This document shows positions 1-11,823 of a stretch of DNA of 64,000 nt, one piece after another. The stretch is from Halichondria panicea (lineage: Eukaryota > Porifera > Demospongiae > Suberitida > Halichondriidae): the NCBI RefSeq assembly GCF_963675165.1, contig NC_087379.1:3538201-3602200 (forward strand), read 5' to 3'. The notes beneath the pieces are model-generated. The model saw only the letters and a program-made list of their open reading frames with translations, ran no database searches and had not been told where the DNA came from. The first letter of the stretch is position 1. Every line of letters starts with the position of its first letter. The translations under genes and the position numbers were made by a program.

Positions 1-1228
1 TTCTTCTATCAAACATCTGCACTGATACTATAATTATACCTCACCCTTTTCTGATATGCCTTTTTTTGTGCATTCTTTTTGTTGACTTGAACTTTTTCGT
101 ACGTGCTGGTTTATTGTCATTGCATAGTAACGATAAATTCATAAATTGCTTCGTTTGTTAACTTTATACTTACTTTTGGTACTTGTTCTGGTTATCTGAA
201 AACTGGCCTTTGATTTCTCGATATATAAAGTCTGACTGTTGTGAGCACTGGAACATCTGTGAAGATAATTTGATGTATTGTAAATCACTAGCCTGTACTT
301 ACAACTCAGCAGCAATGAACTTGCAGTCATCACTAGCAATATTGATTGATACACTGTAAAAACTGTGGTGGGATATACCCACTGTAATTGGTGGGACAGC
401 TTCGTCTCCGTAGGTACGCCAAATTATGCGTGTAAAACACACCATTATTTTGAGTGGGAACAACACACCCAGCTTAGTGTGGATAATCAGTGGGCACATC
501 ACACCTTATTGATTGGGCCTGCGCACACCAATTCAATAATTATCATGCACCACCCCTTACTTATCCGAGAAATATAATCCGCATGAAATCTGAACAAAAA
601 AATACTAATCAATATTCTGTAAAGAGGCAAGGAAATGCTTAACAGATGGGGGACACTTAGATGATCCACAAAACATGTGCTCAAGAAAAGAGAAACTTGA
701 ATATTGAAAGTATAAAAGGCACTGACATGTGAGCACATGCACGGAAGACACTTCACAAATGATAGATTTGTCGACAACCAAAAATGCTCCCTGTGAGTAA
801 CATATATGGAGGCTTCTGTCCTTTCTTCACAGCTTTTGTGAGAAAAACACAACGTAAATATCAGCTACCAATAGCTGCATTACAGTGCACACACACAAAC
901 TACCATACACTTCATCTACTATACGAACCTGGTTAAAAGTAATCACCCTGTTGTAGTCTCTTGACATCAGGTAGGAGATGGAATACGATGGCAAGAGCTG
1001 TCAGTGATTCCCCCTCCCCAATTCTGTAGCGAGAGGATTACATGATTGTATAATAATTATTTAAGAAGTTCCTCGTACACAACGGATACGGTGGCTCGAC
1101 TGGCTGACTCCAATGCTGCCTGCTTGATGATGCATGGGGCCCATTTTCCGTTCCACTCACTTTCTATTTTCGATATTAGAAATCCGTTCTAATCAACTAT
1201 TTGGGAATTAAAGTGCATGTAAAACATA
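1..1228. other. No gene recognised; AT-rich spacer
   Basis: I see no convincing coding stretch on either strand. Open frames here are short, leucine/serine rich and resemble no family I know. No tandem array or inverted repeat stands out. Confidence 0.5.
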
Positions 1229-2442
1229 CTAGCTAGAAATTCCTTTACCTGTGCGGAGTCTTGCAAAAAAGGATATTTCTTTATATTTCTTTATACTGCT
1301 TTGACCATCACTATTGTCCTCGAGCATCGGTGTTCTACCAGCCATTTCGACTGGACTTACTCCACTCTGCCTGGAGACACCGGTTGTGCCTTTTAAAAGA
1401 AGTATCATCTTCACCTTCTGGTACATCGGGTATTGAAAATGTACCCTTCTCTCTTTTCTTCCGTAACTCCTTGAACCTGTCATTTAAGGTCTTAACAATT
1501 CCACCCTGTATGCAGTATTAAAACTTAACATATGACGCCTCAGTAGCAAGAAATGGGTACTTCGTCACTATCTGCCTGCCAACATTAGCCTTTTCATCAT
1601 GATCTGGGTATTTTTTGTATTGAAACATTGCGGCAGCAATGGATGAAAAGAAGGATTTGTTAGCGGAAGTAGTCATTAAGTTTTTTGGTAATGGAAAGGG
1701 TTCAGGCAACCGTTCATCGTCACTGTCATTGACTAGGTTTGTCTCTTTCTTGACTTCTTCTTTCTTGACTTTTTTCTCGACTAAATCAGACCCACCCTGA
1801 TCAGATTCATCAGAGGTATCATTCTCATAAAAAAAGCTTTTGAACCAAACTGTCATTAAGTGAGTATAGCTGCATGGGGGATAATTTATAAAAAGAAATG
1901 TCACTTACTGTCAACACTTACATTTTGTAGAGTGCGATTGAGGAAGGGTAGGAAGGGCTTGATTGGCATGCCAGAAACGATTCATCAGGTGGTCCACACA
2001 CGTCACCTAGCTACAAGGAAAGACAATTGATGTAATTACTGATAAGTAACAGAATACCACAACAGAATACCACAACGAACCTCATTAGTGTCTTCTGTGT
2101 CTTCTGTTGAACACCTTGAAGTGTCAGTCAGCAAAGGAGATACCACAACGTCCTTGTCGGTATCATCTTCGAGATCTATGTATTCCTCCCACTCTGCGTC
2201 AAAGCGCTGGAATGTGACAGCAATTCTTACATTGTGTGTGTAGTTTTAAAGCACTCCAAAAACTTTCTCTTTAGGAACTCGATGTCTTCTCCTGTTTTCT
2301 CAGGAAGAACAACAGGCTTATTTCTATGAAATGAGAACTCGTCTAGGGTAGCTTCAGTATAGTTTAGGAGATAGCTATAGATGACTTGAGAGCATGGATA
2401 AATTACATGTGGCACACCATGTGATCCATCAAATAACTCCAC
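1229..2442 (-). pseudogene. Decayed gene of a cnidarian/sponge-type uncharacterised family (acidic N-part, FPLP motif)
   Basis: Three coding blocks lie in order on the minus strand: about 2227-2442, 1518-1850 and 1229-1500. The middle block has an acidic, lysine-rich stretch, then the motif LPEPFPLPKN, then SSIAAAMFQYKKYP and VTKYPFLATE. The third block reads LNDRFKELRKKREG and GEDDTSFKRHN in a neighbouring frame. From memory, this order (FPLP, FF..I..MF.YK.YP, KYPFL, NRFKE.R) belongs to uncharacterised proteins of cnidarians and sponges that sometimes also carry a SAM domain; the function is unknown to me. A very short intron near 1.50-1.53 kb could join blocks two and three, but the frames are broken and I treat it as a pseudogene or misassembled gene. 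It lies head-to-head with the plus-strand gene that starts near 2.6 kb. Confidence 0.45.
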
Positions 2443-2625
2443 CCACCCACTGCTATTTATTTAGAATAACGAACAGTATAGTGTCTCCTAGTAGTACAGT
2501 TTAACTGCTCAGCTCCTATTAGTTGCACTATCTTCTCCAACACTGAAAGGTGTGCTTCGACATATCGGATCAGTACATTCGTTTGAGCCTAACTTTCACA
2601 TAGAAGACGAAGAAGAAATGGTCAA
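2443..2625. promoter_or_regulatory. Divergent intergenic region between two head-to-head genes
   Basis: About 180 bp separates the minus-strand block ending upstream at 2442 from the plus-strand coding block beginning near 2626. The geometry implies a shared promoter if both were ever expressed. I see no definite TATA or initiator sequence, so this is inference from layout only. Confidence 0.2.
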
Positions 2626-4290
2626 TTGGGTGATGACTCTGACTCTCCAGCAGTTATCAATTTAAAGCGCAGCTCGGCACTGTTTCTGCTGAAGACGAAG
2701 GAAGTAAACAGAGTTACTCAGTCAGCCCTAAATCACATCGTAGAAGGCGTAACAGAACTGTTTCATTCCTTTGCTGGAAGCCCTGAAGTAAGACCCTTTG
2801 AAGGATTGGAGACCCCTTTCTTGCAAGAAAAATTTTTCAGAGAAGAGTTCAATTTATTAACATTATTCTTAGCTTCTTAGCTGTTACCACATCTTTTGTA
2901 ACTCAGAATCCAATTGAACGAAGACTTCAATTGAACGAAGACTTGGCCAAAAACGCAAAAAAGTTAAAGTGAGCTGGCTCTGTACTGGATTCCCTTCGAT
3001 GCATGCTTATTATCGAAGCCCATTATCGAAGCCCAACATTTTGGAAGAGGTGAGGAAGTTTTCTCACCTCTTCAATGTACATAATATACACAAGATGAAT
3101 GATGGCCAACTGGGTGATTATTGTGATGGGGATGCCTGTCTAGCTCATCCGTTATTCTCAACTGATTTAGAAGCTTTACAAATCCTGTCTTCTTTGATCC
3201 ATTGGAAGTTGCGAATCCACTGGGCTCATAATTATACAAAGAAACACAAAATTGGTGAGTATTCTTTCACTGTATAGATACTTTGGCGAACATATCTCCT
3301 CACTGTCGATCCTCTTTGGATATGATTCAACTTTTGGGCGTAGTGAAGTCTGTTGATGTCGCCGCATAATTATGGTGTCGATGAAATTGTGAAGCCAATT
3401 CATGATGGATGTTGCTAAACTAGATTCAGTAGGTGCTTGTATATTGCAACTACCGCATTAAATTCATATAGCATTAAATTCATATAGGATGAAGGGGTGG
3501 ACTTCATTATCGGGGACCATACCTACAACTTTCGAGGATCCCTCCCAGCTGATAACCAATATATTGGTGGTTACAAGGCACTTAATAGAGCTACAAGGAA
3601 ATGTCGGCAATGTAGGCAATGTATGGCAGTGAAGGACGATATGCGACCAAGGTGCGTAACTATACTTGTGAAACAGTGTATTTGTACATTATGCTACTTT
3701 ACTTCCGTTTTTAGCTACAAATTTCAAAGCACGTTCTCGTGTGACACATCAAGAGCACTGTGCTATGCTCGAAAGTGAATGCCCCGAACATGTCGCAACT
3801 ACTTATGGCGATTCAATCCTGAATACATCACTGAATACATCACGTTACTGAAGGGCTACCTCCGGATTGCATGCATGACATTCTTGCATGACATTCTTGA
3901 GGGAACGCTGCAGTTCGAAATCAAGGAACTGCTCAGGTCATTGATTGCTGAAAAACATATCAGTTTGGAAGATGAACTCTTCGCGTATGATCCCTGCAAG
4001 CCCAGTCCTATTTCACTCTCTGAGACAGTCTACTGTTGTTCAGTGTGAAAATTTTGTGTGGCAGCATCTCAGATGTGGTGCCTGGCCCGGTTGCTGCCAC
4101 AGTGACTCTATTCCAGAAGGTGAATGTCATTGGAAGAATTTTTTGCGGCTGTTGAAGATTGTTGATTTGGCCTGTATACTGCTGCCTACCTCACATACCT
4201 CATTGAAGACTATCTGCTAACATTTAAGGAGCTCTTTGCAACATCATACCTAAGCAGCATTACATGGTCCACATTCCCCAATGGTCAGTA
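2626..4290 (+). pseudogene. Decayed multi-exon gene of a transposon-like uncharacterised animal family
   Basis: Coding blocks in order: SSALFLLKTKEVNR and GLETPFLQEKFFREEFNLL (2626-2880); QLGDYCDGDACLAHPLFS (2969-3277); SLDMIQLLGVVKSVDVAA near 3.31-3.37 kb; IIGDHTYNFRGSL with a C..C..C cluster (3497-3650); EHCAMLESECPEHV near 3.73-3.80 kb; LHDILEGTLQFEIKELL (3.88-3.94 kb); HWKNFLRLLKIVD (4.13-4.17 kb); and PKQHYMVHIPQW near 4.23-4.28 kb. Intron-like GT..AG intervals fall at about 3430-3488 and 3650-3714. From memory, the D(Y)CDG, GDHTYNFRG, CR.C, HD.LEG and KxHYMVHIP motifs occur in this order in uncharacterised, repetitive animal proteins that behave like mobile-element genes. I do not know the enzyme activity. 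In-frame stops (for example just after the VDVAA block) and frame changes indicate decay. Confidence 0.5.
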
Positions 4291-4993
4291 TGTTTTGTGC
4301 TTCATTGTACATGATCATGTAGGTGTGGGCCGATGACAAGATATTGGTGCATGCGGTTTGAGGCAACCACTTCAAGGATATTTTTGGATCCCCAAATCAA
4401 TAGCATTAAGGCATCAGGGTTAGTCCTGTTATACCAATGCTAGTATTGTAGGAAACGGAAATGCGTTCAGCACTGGCCCAGGTAAAGTGTGTGCATTAAT
4501 TAGAACAACTTTACATTAATGTTTTATACCCTTCTTGCTTCTTGCTGTAGTGAAATCAGTTGAAGTTGACGAACTGCCATAATTATGCTTTACAGTTAAC
4601 AGTTTTGTCTTGCTGTGCCAGCTATTCAGTAAGTGTCAAAGTTACATATTTATATTAAGCCATCCTATTATTTTTGCAGAACCTCCTGGATCAAAATAAC
4701 GTGTCGTCGTCGTCTCCATTGTAGAATCTACCTGTATGCCAGTGTTTGGAAAAATCTTATCCATAGTTTTTTCAGAAGTCACAAAGTGCCACTTTGTTGC
4801 TCGAAACTGACTCGAAACTGACTCTTTTAATCCCCACTTTAATGCTTATGAAGCCAACTCCAATAACTATTTGTTGTCAAACAGACTTAATTGATCATCA
4901 TGTTTTGGCCATGTATCAGGTTTCTAATTTTCATTTGGTACCACTGAAGTATTCTTTACCTGGGTGTATTCTTTACCTGGGTGTTAATTTCAT
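4291..4993. other. Non-coding spacer with several microduplications
   Basis: No coding signal recognised. Two perfect tandem microduplications are visible, near 4800-4821 (11-bp unit) and 4949-4982 (17-bp unit). Confidence 0.45.
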
Positions 4994-5512
4994 TGAAGCA
5001 TAATTTTGTGCTGCAATTCTACACTTCAAGGTAAGTAGTTTAGAGCAGTTTAGAGCAGAATTGAACCAATTGTATTTAGTTGTCAAAGCCTGGTGTAATT
5101 TTTACCAACTACAACCAAAAATTGGAAATTTTGTTTTGATGCTGCCAAAATGGAAATGTCAGTGCATTTGCTTTCCTCTGCATTTGCTTTCCTCACCATA
5201 TTTTTGTGAGTGCATGTATCTATGATAATAATTAAAAGGAGAGTCGTCCCATGTAACCACCAAACTACATCCGATTAGTTTTGTTTATTTCAATATTTAA
5301 CTAGACTCTACTCCGTAACAAAGTAATAAACATTACGAAATGTCAGTGATCGCATTATACACAGGCCCTCCCCTCAATGTCTGAATCAGCCACCCAAGGC
5401 AAAGGTGACGATTTTATAGGTGTGTACTATACTAATTCATGTACTATACTAATTCACAAACTTCCTCACTGCAGTGGCCTTGTATATGAACTACAACAAC
5501 AGGTGAACAATA
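4994..5512 (+). repeat. Left arm of a long inverted repeat
   Basis: This arm runs from GAAGCATAATTTTGTGCTGC inward to CAACAACAGGTGAACAAT. Its reverse complement is found at 5935-6446, with substitutions and small gaps but alignable over essentially its whole length. Recognisable paired blocks include TACTCCGTAACAAAGTAATA and TTTTGATGCTGCCAAAATGG. Several microduplications occur in only one arm (for example near 5165 and 5432), so they arose after the two arms diverged or were introduced during assembly. Confidence 0.85.
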
Positions 5513-5934
5513 ATATTTGGTGGAACTTGCTAAGTTTAGAGAGGTAAACGCAGCTGGAAGAGTCGTCGACGTTGATGGAATTTGTGACATTTTAAAGGAC
5601 CCTATAACAGGAGTGAACACTTAATATAACAATTGCATGTGTACTACACACATTTGTATGTAGTCTCTTCTGACTTTAAGATTCTAACAATAAATAATTT
5701 TTTTCAAAGTTATGTCTCCAGTAAAAAAAGTCAATAGTTAGGTCAAAATAGCACACTTTCTGTTCTCATCATTAATGCAGTGCATGTGTTTTTGTTGAAA
5801 AGTTGGCATATCATAGACCATAGACAGAGTAGATCTCTATATATGCATAGACCAAATATATGCATAGACCAAGTATATAGTTTTCTTCAGCGTCTTGAAA
5901 CTTGATTTAATCGAGCAGTTCTTAGTTTTTGGAC
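5513..5934. other. Spacer (loop) of the long inverted repeat
   Basis: About 420 bp between the two arms. No coding potential is apparent. It holds a microduplication with TATATGCATAGACCAA twice near 5.84-5.88 kb. Confidence 0.5.
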
Positions 5935-6446
5935 AAATTGTTCACCTGTTGTTGTTAACAAGGCCACGCACACAAGGCCACGCACTGCAGTGAGGAACAA
6001 CAAGCAGTGAGGAACAACAAAAATGTGAATCTAAGACTTAAAGTTGAATACTTATAATACAGTATATATAGTATATTAAACTATCACCTTGGGTGGCTGA
6101 AATTTTCATTGAGGGGAGGGCAGTCAACAGCCTGTGTACAATACATTATGATGATCACTGACATTTCGTAATGTTTATTACTTTGTTACGGAGTAGAATC
6201 TAGTTAATACTGAAAAACTAAAAATACATCGGATGTCTCTTTTTAATTATTATCATACTTCACAAAAATATGGTGAGGAACTGACATTTCCATTTTGGCA
6301 GCATCAAAACAAAATTTCCAATTTCTGCTTGTAGTTATAAAAAATACACCAGGCTCTGACAACTAAATACAATTGGTTTAATTCTGCTCTAAATTACTTA
6401 CCTTGAAGTGTAGAATTGCAGCACAAAATTCCTTTATCTATGCTTC
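5935..6446 (-). repeat. Right arm of the long inverted repeat
   Basis: Reverse complement of 4994-5512. The pair would fold into a hairpin with a stem of about 515 bp. It could be a fold-back (Foldback-type) DNA transposon, or a non-autonomous element with very long terminal inverted repeats; the terminal bases GAAGCATA.. and ..TATGCTTC are the outermost matching positions. I see no clear target duplication. Confidence 0.85.
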
Positions 6447-7270
6447 AATAATAGTTTTGAAATTTAACTTGAAGTGTGCTTTGTTTAGAGTGGAAATATT
6501 GCATGCAAGCGCATAGTTGTGGTGAGAGTTTACGGCTGCTATTGTGCAAAAGGTATTTCAAATTGGCTGCCTGCTTTATTTTAGTTGCTTTGTATGACTC
6601 AAAACATCATTTTGCAGAGATCAAATTTTTTGTGTAGGTTGCTACTTGGAAGTGACTCACTCGTTAAAGAACAGGCTTTTAGTGCGACGATTATGATTTC
6701 AAGCGAAAAGTAGACGGACAAATCAATAGAAGACTTCATATAGAGCAGTTATAAGCTATCTAAATGGTGTTTTAAACCTCCGCATAAGCTGCTTTCATAA
6801 TTGTACAGTATCAGCTGCAGAGAAGTTGTGGGGGGAGTGGCAACTGTCATGTGATTCTGAGTACTTGACCTCGAAAATTACTGCACTTGCGCAGGCGGCA
6901 ATTATTATTATGTGCAGCTTGCAATTGCAAAATACTATTGTTCAGAGCTAAAGATTCAGTTTATTAATAACAAAAACAGAACATTGATAACAATTATATG
7001 GAACAATTTTTCATCTCTTTGCTAGCATGCTCTCCAGCACTGCACACTCTCCTGCAATACTCCTGGTATCCATTGCACAAGCTTGAAGCAGGTACGTAAG
7101 GTGTATGCATAGAATAAAAGAAAGGAAATGTTATGGGTTTACAAGTTTTACGTCTAAAAAATGTAGCAATAAGAGCAGCTTAGTTCGAGACATTTTAATT
7201 GAATGTGAATGTGAACACTTCAGGGTGTAATCTCTCGTAAGTTAACGTAATTTATAATCCTTCTCACACA
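6447..7270. other. Non-coding spacer
   Basis: No gene, array or inverted repeat recognised. Confidence 0.4.
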
Positions 7271-7277
7271 GAGCGAC

Positions 7278-10130
7278 ATGTTTACGCCAACAATAGCCCT
7301 CAAGTTTAATTGTGGGTATGCAAGAACTGCGGGAGCTACAAAGAGAGGGACACATGAACGTTGTGTGAATGTGGTAGCACGAAGGAGTGAATTCGAAAAA
7401 CAATTTAGTGACATTGCTCTCCCAGATGATTTGTTTATGGTAGACAGCAAAGGGGAAACCCACTTTGACAAATATTGTAAAAAAGGACCTTAAACAGTTT
7501 TTCGAAAAAATGGAACCCAATGCTAAGGGAAGATTACGAGGCACACTTTTCATCCGAAAACTGGAAAAAGCTTTCTGTTACTGAGAAGAATAAACACTCC
7601 GTTTCAAAGTGCACAGAATGTAGCAGACACCACTTACGTCTTCAAGAGGCGTTCCCAGAACAACCTGTCTTTCAGAGTAGAACCCAGTGTCACCATCCCA
7701 ACCTGAAAGGGATGAAGTTTGCATGGTACTAGGAGATTTAAACGAACAGTGGCAAGAAGGACATGGTCATTCATACCAGCAGTGTACTCTCGAGAATGGC
7801 AAATGAGAATGGCAAATTTAACACAAAAAATATCGAAAGTAAAAAAATAACAACGTGACAGAGCCCAAAAAAGAAAAATCGTGCAACATGTTAGCAAGCA
7901 GATGAGTGAAAACATTTGTTTAACGACGCTAGCTGAAGCTGAAGGGATTCAGCATACAAGCATAAACGCTTTGCGATGTCTTTCGAACTACCTCCAACCC
8001 CTAACAAGAAAATTCAGAGAATCACACATGGAGCCATGAGCATTGCTCCAATCGCATCCCACAGGAGAAACCATCAACTGGTCACAATCAGCAAAACAGC
8101 TACAAATTCCTGGAAAAAATGCAGGTCAAGTATTGAAGGAATATGCGATAAAACAAGGTTTTAATGTGCTAGACATGGAGCAAAAGAGGTCACTTCCTCC
8201 CTAGAACTAAAAAAGAGACTTCCAGGGGGTGAGATATCAACCCCATCCTTACCAACACCTGAAATTATAAATGGGAACTGATTGCTAGCGGCAAACTATC
8301 ATTAGGAGAGCCACGCTCACCTCATATATTGTACATAAATCCACTTGACGGAGACGTAAAAAATGAAGAGGTGGACAGAAAGCTATCATTAATTGAAATA
8401 CGGAAACAAGTACATGCGTTTAATGAGTGACCAGCAAATTCAGCAACTTACGATAGAAGAAATCCGTGAGCTTCTATCCCTCGCACACTGCCTTGTCTCA
8501 CCCAGTACAACTCTTTGTGACCTTCAACACCAACTTGCTGCTCTACAGAGGACACGAACATTAGCATTCTGGCACGACCACTCTACTGTGCTCCAACAAG
8601 GTTATATTCTATTTGCTGTGAAAGTAGTGTATGACAGAGGAGTATTCCTTACAGACAACGAATGGCAAAAAAATGGTGGTTTAACAGCAACAAACATACA
8701 GGAAGAAATAGAACAACCTGTAATACACATGACAGCCCCCAGTACATCAGCACTGTCGGATCAGTTGGCTTTGATATCAGACCGACTGGAATGCCTACAA
8801 GAGCTATCGCATCCAATTATGGACGCTCCTATTGGACGCTCCTATTGCTGACCAAATTCTTTTGTGGAGACAAACCAGCCCAGCAGTTCGAGCGCGGGAC
8901 CCAGGCAGGTGGCACTTACAAATGTGGAATTGTGGGTGCAAGGACAGCCTTATGCAATGCCCTCCAAGATCATTGGAATGTCTACAATCACTCATTCTAA
9001 GAGGTAAATACGGTGGACAAGCAGGAAAACTGTTAGTGGCTGAGTTACGAGACGAACTTAAAGCTAGAGGTTTTGTTACAGCAGCAATGAAGAAGCCCGA
9101 AATGCAAGAACAATTAACAGAACTGCTGAAAGGAGCACAACGGGTCCCTTCACTCCTTGTTCTTAATCCAACTCAATCTCTCAGAGACTTAAACTTAATG
9201 GACTATGAGGTGTTAGATTATGAACCATTACAGTGTCCTTTCAGATCTGAAAGGACACGCCAATAATCTACTCCAAGAGGTCCCGGGATTACTGAAACCA
9301 CCACACACCACACAAAGAAACGATCACCCAAATTATTCAATCCACATTGAAATCTACATCTAGTGGTGTGCAATAATCAAAGTATCTAAAGCTTCTAAAA
9401 CTGAAGGATGTACATGATACGATAAAACAGTTATTAGGTACTCTCGTAAAAATCTCACAGCTGTTGTATTTACCTGATTCAGGTCGAAATCCCAAAACTG
9501 TGTTACAGCTTTACAACGTTACTTGGCTTCATCATGAACGAACTCATCTTGAATCCTACTATCTTGAATCCTACTGCACAAGCTAGGGATAGATTATATG
9601 GGACATATCTTCACGATCTCGCTCCCACCCAGTACCATATGGTTTGCCTACGCTCCACGAACGAGAGCTCAAATCAAACACATTAGCCTACGAGCTACGA
9701 ACAGAAAACCAGACAATGTTTTGACTCCTGAGTATGCAAGCCAGGAGTATGCAAGCTAAAGAGGAGACAGGTACTACTAGTACACTGACAAGTCTACGAA
9801 AACAAGCAACAATGGTTACAGAGGTGGCAAACAAAGTACCACCATACAGTGGAACAATCATTTCACAAGACTTTCTAAAGTCACGCATGTCAACGCATCA
9901 GTCTCTACTTACAAAAAGGAGAAGGTGTATGGTGGGAGACTGTTGGCAACAAATACAAACACCACCATTAAAAGTACGTGGGATCGAAGTAAATCAGCTT
10001 GGAATGCAATTTTGAGATGCAATCCTTCCCACTCCATACATTCGACTATTTAAGGATGACCAGTACATTGGTAGAAGATTATTTCCAGCTGCAACTGAAG
10101 ACAGCCAAACAACAACTGCAACTATCTTTA
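7278..10130 (+). pseudogene. Long decayed gene of an uncharacterised repetitive cnidarian/sponge family
   Basis: Coding blocks persist over 2.8 kb in all three plus frames, in a consistent order. They include SKQMSENICLTTLAEAEGIQ (7.9 kb), INWSQSAKQLQIPGKNAGQV (8.08-8.14 kb), KLSLGEPRSPHILYINPLDG (8.29-8.36 kb), TRTLAFWHDHSTVLQQGYIL (8.55-8.62 kb), SDQLALISDRLECLQELSHP (8.75-8.82 kb), PAQQFERGTQAGGTYKCGNC with CGCKD (8.88-8.95 kb), GAQRVPSLLVLNPTQSLRDL (9.14-9.19 kb) and VLQLYNVTWLHHE (9.50-9.54 kb). I recall this motif order from large uncharacterised proteins present in many copies in cnidarian genomes, hence likely mobile. The C.C..C cluster suggests a zinc-binding site. I cannot assign an activity. 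A perfect 13-bp tandem duplication at 8821-8846 shifts the frame exactly inside a conserved block (MDAPI..), and other stops and shifts make it non-functional as written. Confidence 0.5.
8821..8846 (+). repeat. 13-bp perfect microduplication inside coding sequence
   Basis: GGACGCTCCTATT occurs twice, directly adjacent. Reading only one copy keeps the frame from HPIMDAPI into ADQIL; the second copy causes the frameshift. See the finding on microduplications. Confidence 0.95.
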
Positions 10131-10171
10131 ATAGCACAATACTGAGCTGGACCCACTAATTTGACATGTGA

Positions 10172-10800
10172 GGGGATCTCAAATTGTTGCAATCATGAGA
10201 AACATGAAGATGACTTTGTTCCACCCAAAAAATGGAGAAGAATCCGTGAAGGGATTTCCCCATGCAGACTCTGCGCAGGTTGTCGCATCTTTATTCTTGA
10301 AGAGCTAAGAAATGTCCAGAGCACAGCGTGCAGCAACTGCACTGAATGACCTGCACGCAACCAAAGAAAAGCAAGAACCACAAAAATTGGGGGGATCTCA
10401 AATTGTTGCAATCATGAGAAACATGATGAGTTTGTTCCACCCAAAAAATGGAGAAGAATCCGTGAAGGGATTTCCCCATGCAGACTCTGCGCAGGTTGTC
10501 GCATCTTTATTCTTGAAGAGCTAAGAGATGTCCAGAGCACAGCGTGCAGCAACTGAAGAAAAGCAAGAACCACAAAAATTGGGGGGATCTCAAATTGTTG
10601 CAATCATGAGAAACATGAAGATGAGTTTGTTCCACCCAAAAAATGGAGAAGAATCCGTGAAGGGATTTCCCCATGCAGACTCTGCGCAGGTTGTCGCATC
10701 TTTATTCTTGAAGAGCTAAGAGATGTCCAGAGCACAGCGTGCAGCAACTGCACTGAATGACCTGCATGCAACCAAAGAAAAGCAAGAACCACAAAAATTG
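10172..10800 (+). repeat. Tandem array, three copies of a 193-218 bp cysteine-rich coding unit
   Basis: Copies begin at about 10172, 10390 and 10583. Copies one and three are about 218 bp and near identical; copy two (193 bp) lacks an internal segment of about 24 bp. One frame of each unit reads PPKKWRRIREGISPCRLCAG followed by CRIFILEEL and a further C..C pair, so each unit holds a CxxCxxC-type zinc-binding-like segment. The unit length is not a multiple of three, so the array does not encode one continuous repeat protein; this looks like DNA-level triplication of the 3' end of the upstream pseudogene. The adjacent frame reads SQIVAIMRNM and LFHPKNGEESV and is probably the shadow. Confidence 0.85.
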
Positions 10801-11389
10801 TTCCGGATCCAAAAAAAGATTCATAAAAAGATTCAACCTATTACAATGTATTATCACAGGCAAACACACAACATGCACACACAAGCCAACAATGACTAAT
10901 TGTGACCTAATCCTAGCTGGGGAGCATAACAGTACAACCAACAAGCCTATTATTGAAAATGTCCTTACACAAGTAAACAGTACACTCAGAACATTATTAT
11001 GCAATCAACTTATTATGCAATCAACCTCTGTACATGTGTACAGTGAGTAGTCAGCCTAATCGAGTAATTTTTCTAGAGTTACTAGTTAGTGTAATAAAGT
11101 TCAATAATTATGTTCACACACCTTAGCTGTCTAGGGGTAGGTAAGTCAGTTTAGCTTCATCTGATTTAGAAACTTCATTAATTACAGTAAATCTCACAAA
11201 ACGTGTCTGATCAAATGACCCAAAAAACTCAAGTAGTACAAAAATCATAAGTATATAGTTCAAAGTTCAAAGTTCCTGACACTCCTCCAGTTGACTGCTG
11301 ACGTAAGAAGTGTAGTTGTAAGAAGTGTAGTTGGTGCAGTCAACTACAGTCATTATCTGTTTGTTCTGAGATCCAAGCTCTCACACGGT
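10801..11389. other. Spacer, possible 3' LTR remnant of the BEL/Pao element
   Basis: It lies just beyond the last integrase-like coding on the minus strand, where a 3' long terminal repeat would be expected. GAGTAGTCAGCCTA at about 11,044 recurs near 36,047, so part may be a dispersed LTR-like sequence. I did not find a second copy near 16.3 kb, so LTR status is unproven. Confidence 0.25.
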
Positions 11390-11816
11390 CCCGTCCTCTT
11401 GCAGCGGCACGTCGTTGCGGACGCTCGGGGGGGGGGGGGTTCGCTTCTTTCTTCCTCTAGTTCGATTTTGTCATCCTCTTGCTCTTCTTGCGTTAGAGTA
11501 GTTGCACAGGTCTTCGAAGGGTGGTTAGTTTTCCAGCCTTGTTAGCCAATTGAAGGATGGCTCCACGGGTTTGACCATCTGCACCAGTTATGAGCTTCTG
11601 AATCTTAGCCATTTTCCAGAATCCGAATCCGGTCTTGATCATACACCATTACAATACACCATTACAACATCACCATTACAACATCACAACATCTCCAACG
11701 GTTGCATCTACAGTAGCGTTGGTTGACCCTCTCTGCCTGTGTGCATCTCTAAGCTCGAGTAAGTACTCCTTGCTCCATCGTCTCCAAAAGTGGTTCAGGA
11801 CACCACTTAGGTGCTT
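11390..11816 (-). pseudogene. BEL/Pao integrase C-terminal region (fragment)
   Basis: The minus strand reads LSGVLNHFWRRWSKEYLLEL and RDAHRQR near 11.69-11.81 kb, then IQKLITGADGQTRGAILQLA and LRRPVQLL-type residues towards 11.49 kb. These are the familiar tail motifs of Pao-type integrases (FW.RW..EYL..L..RH; G.DG..R.A.L; RP...L.PLE). An arginine-rich tail follows, and a run of G near 11.43 kb (12 bases) sits in it. It is separated from the catalytic core by the 11824-12505 insertion. Confidence 0.7.
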
Positions 11817-11823
11817 GGCTCTC
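11817..11823 (+). repeat. Target-site duplication, left copy (GGCTCTC)
   Basis: The heptamer GGCTCTC here recurs at 12506-12512, exactly flanking a segment that interrupts the integrase reading frame. Confidence 0.8.

Noticed and set aside
11425-11440. Run of about 12 G bases within integrase-tail coding
   Set aside because: Homopolymers of this length are prone to sequencing error; it may hide a frame change, but nothing else marks it as functional (no repeated G-tract pattern expected of a G-quadruplex).
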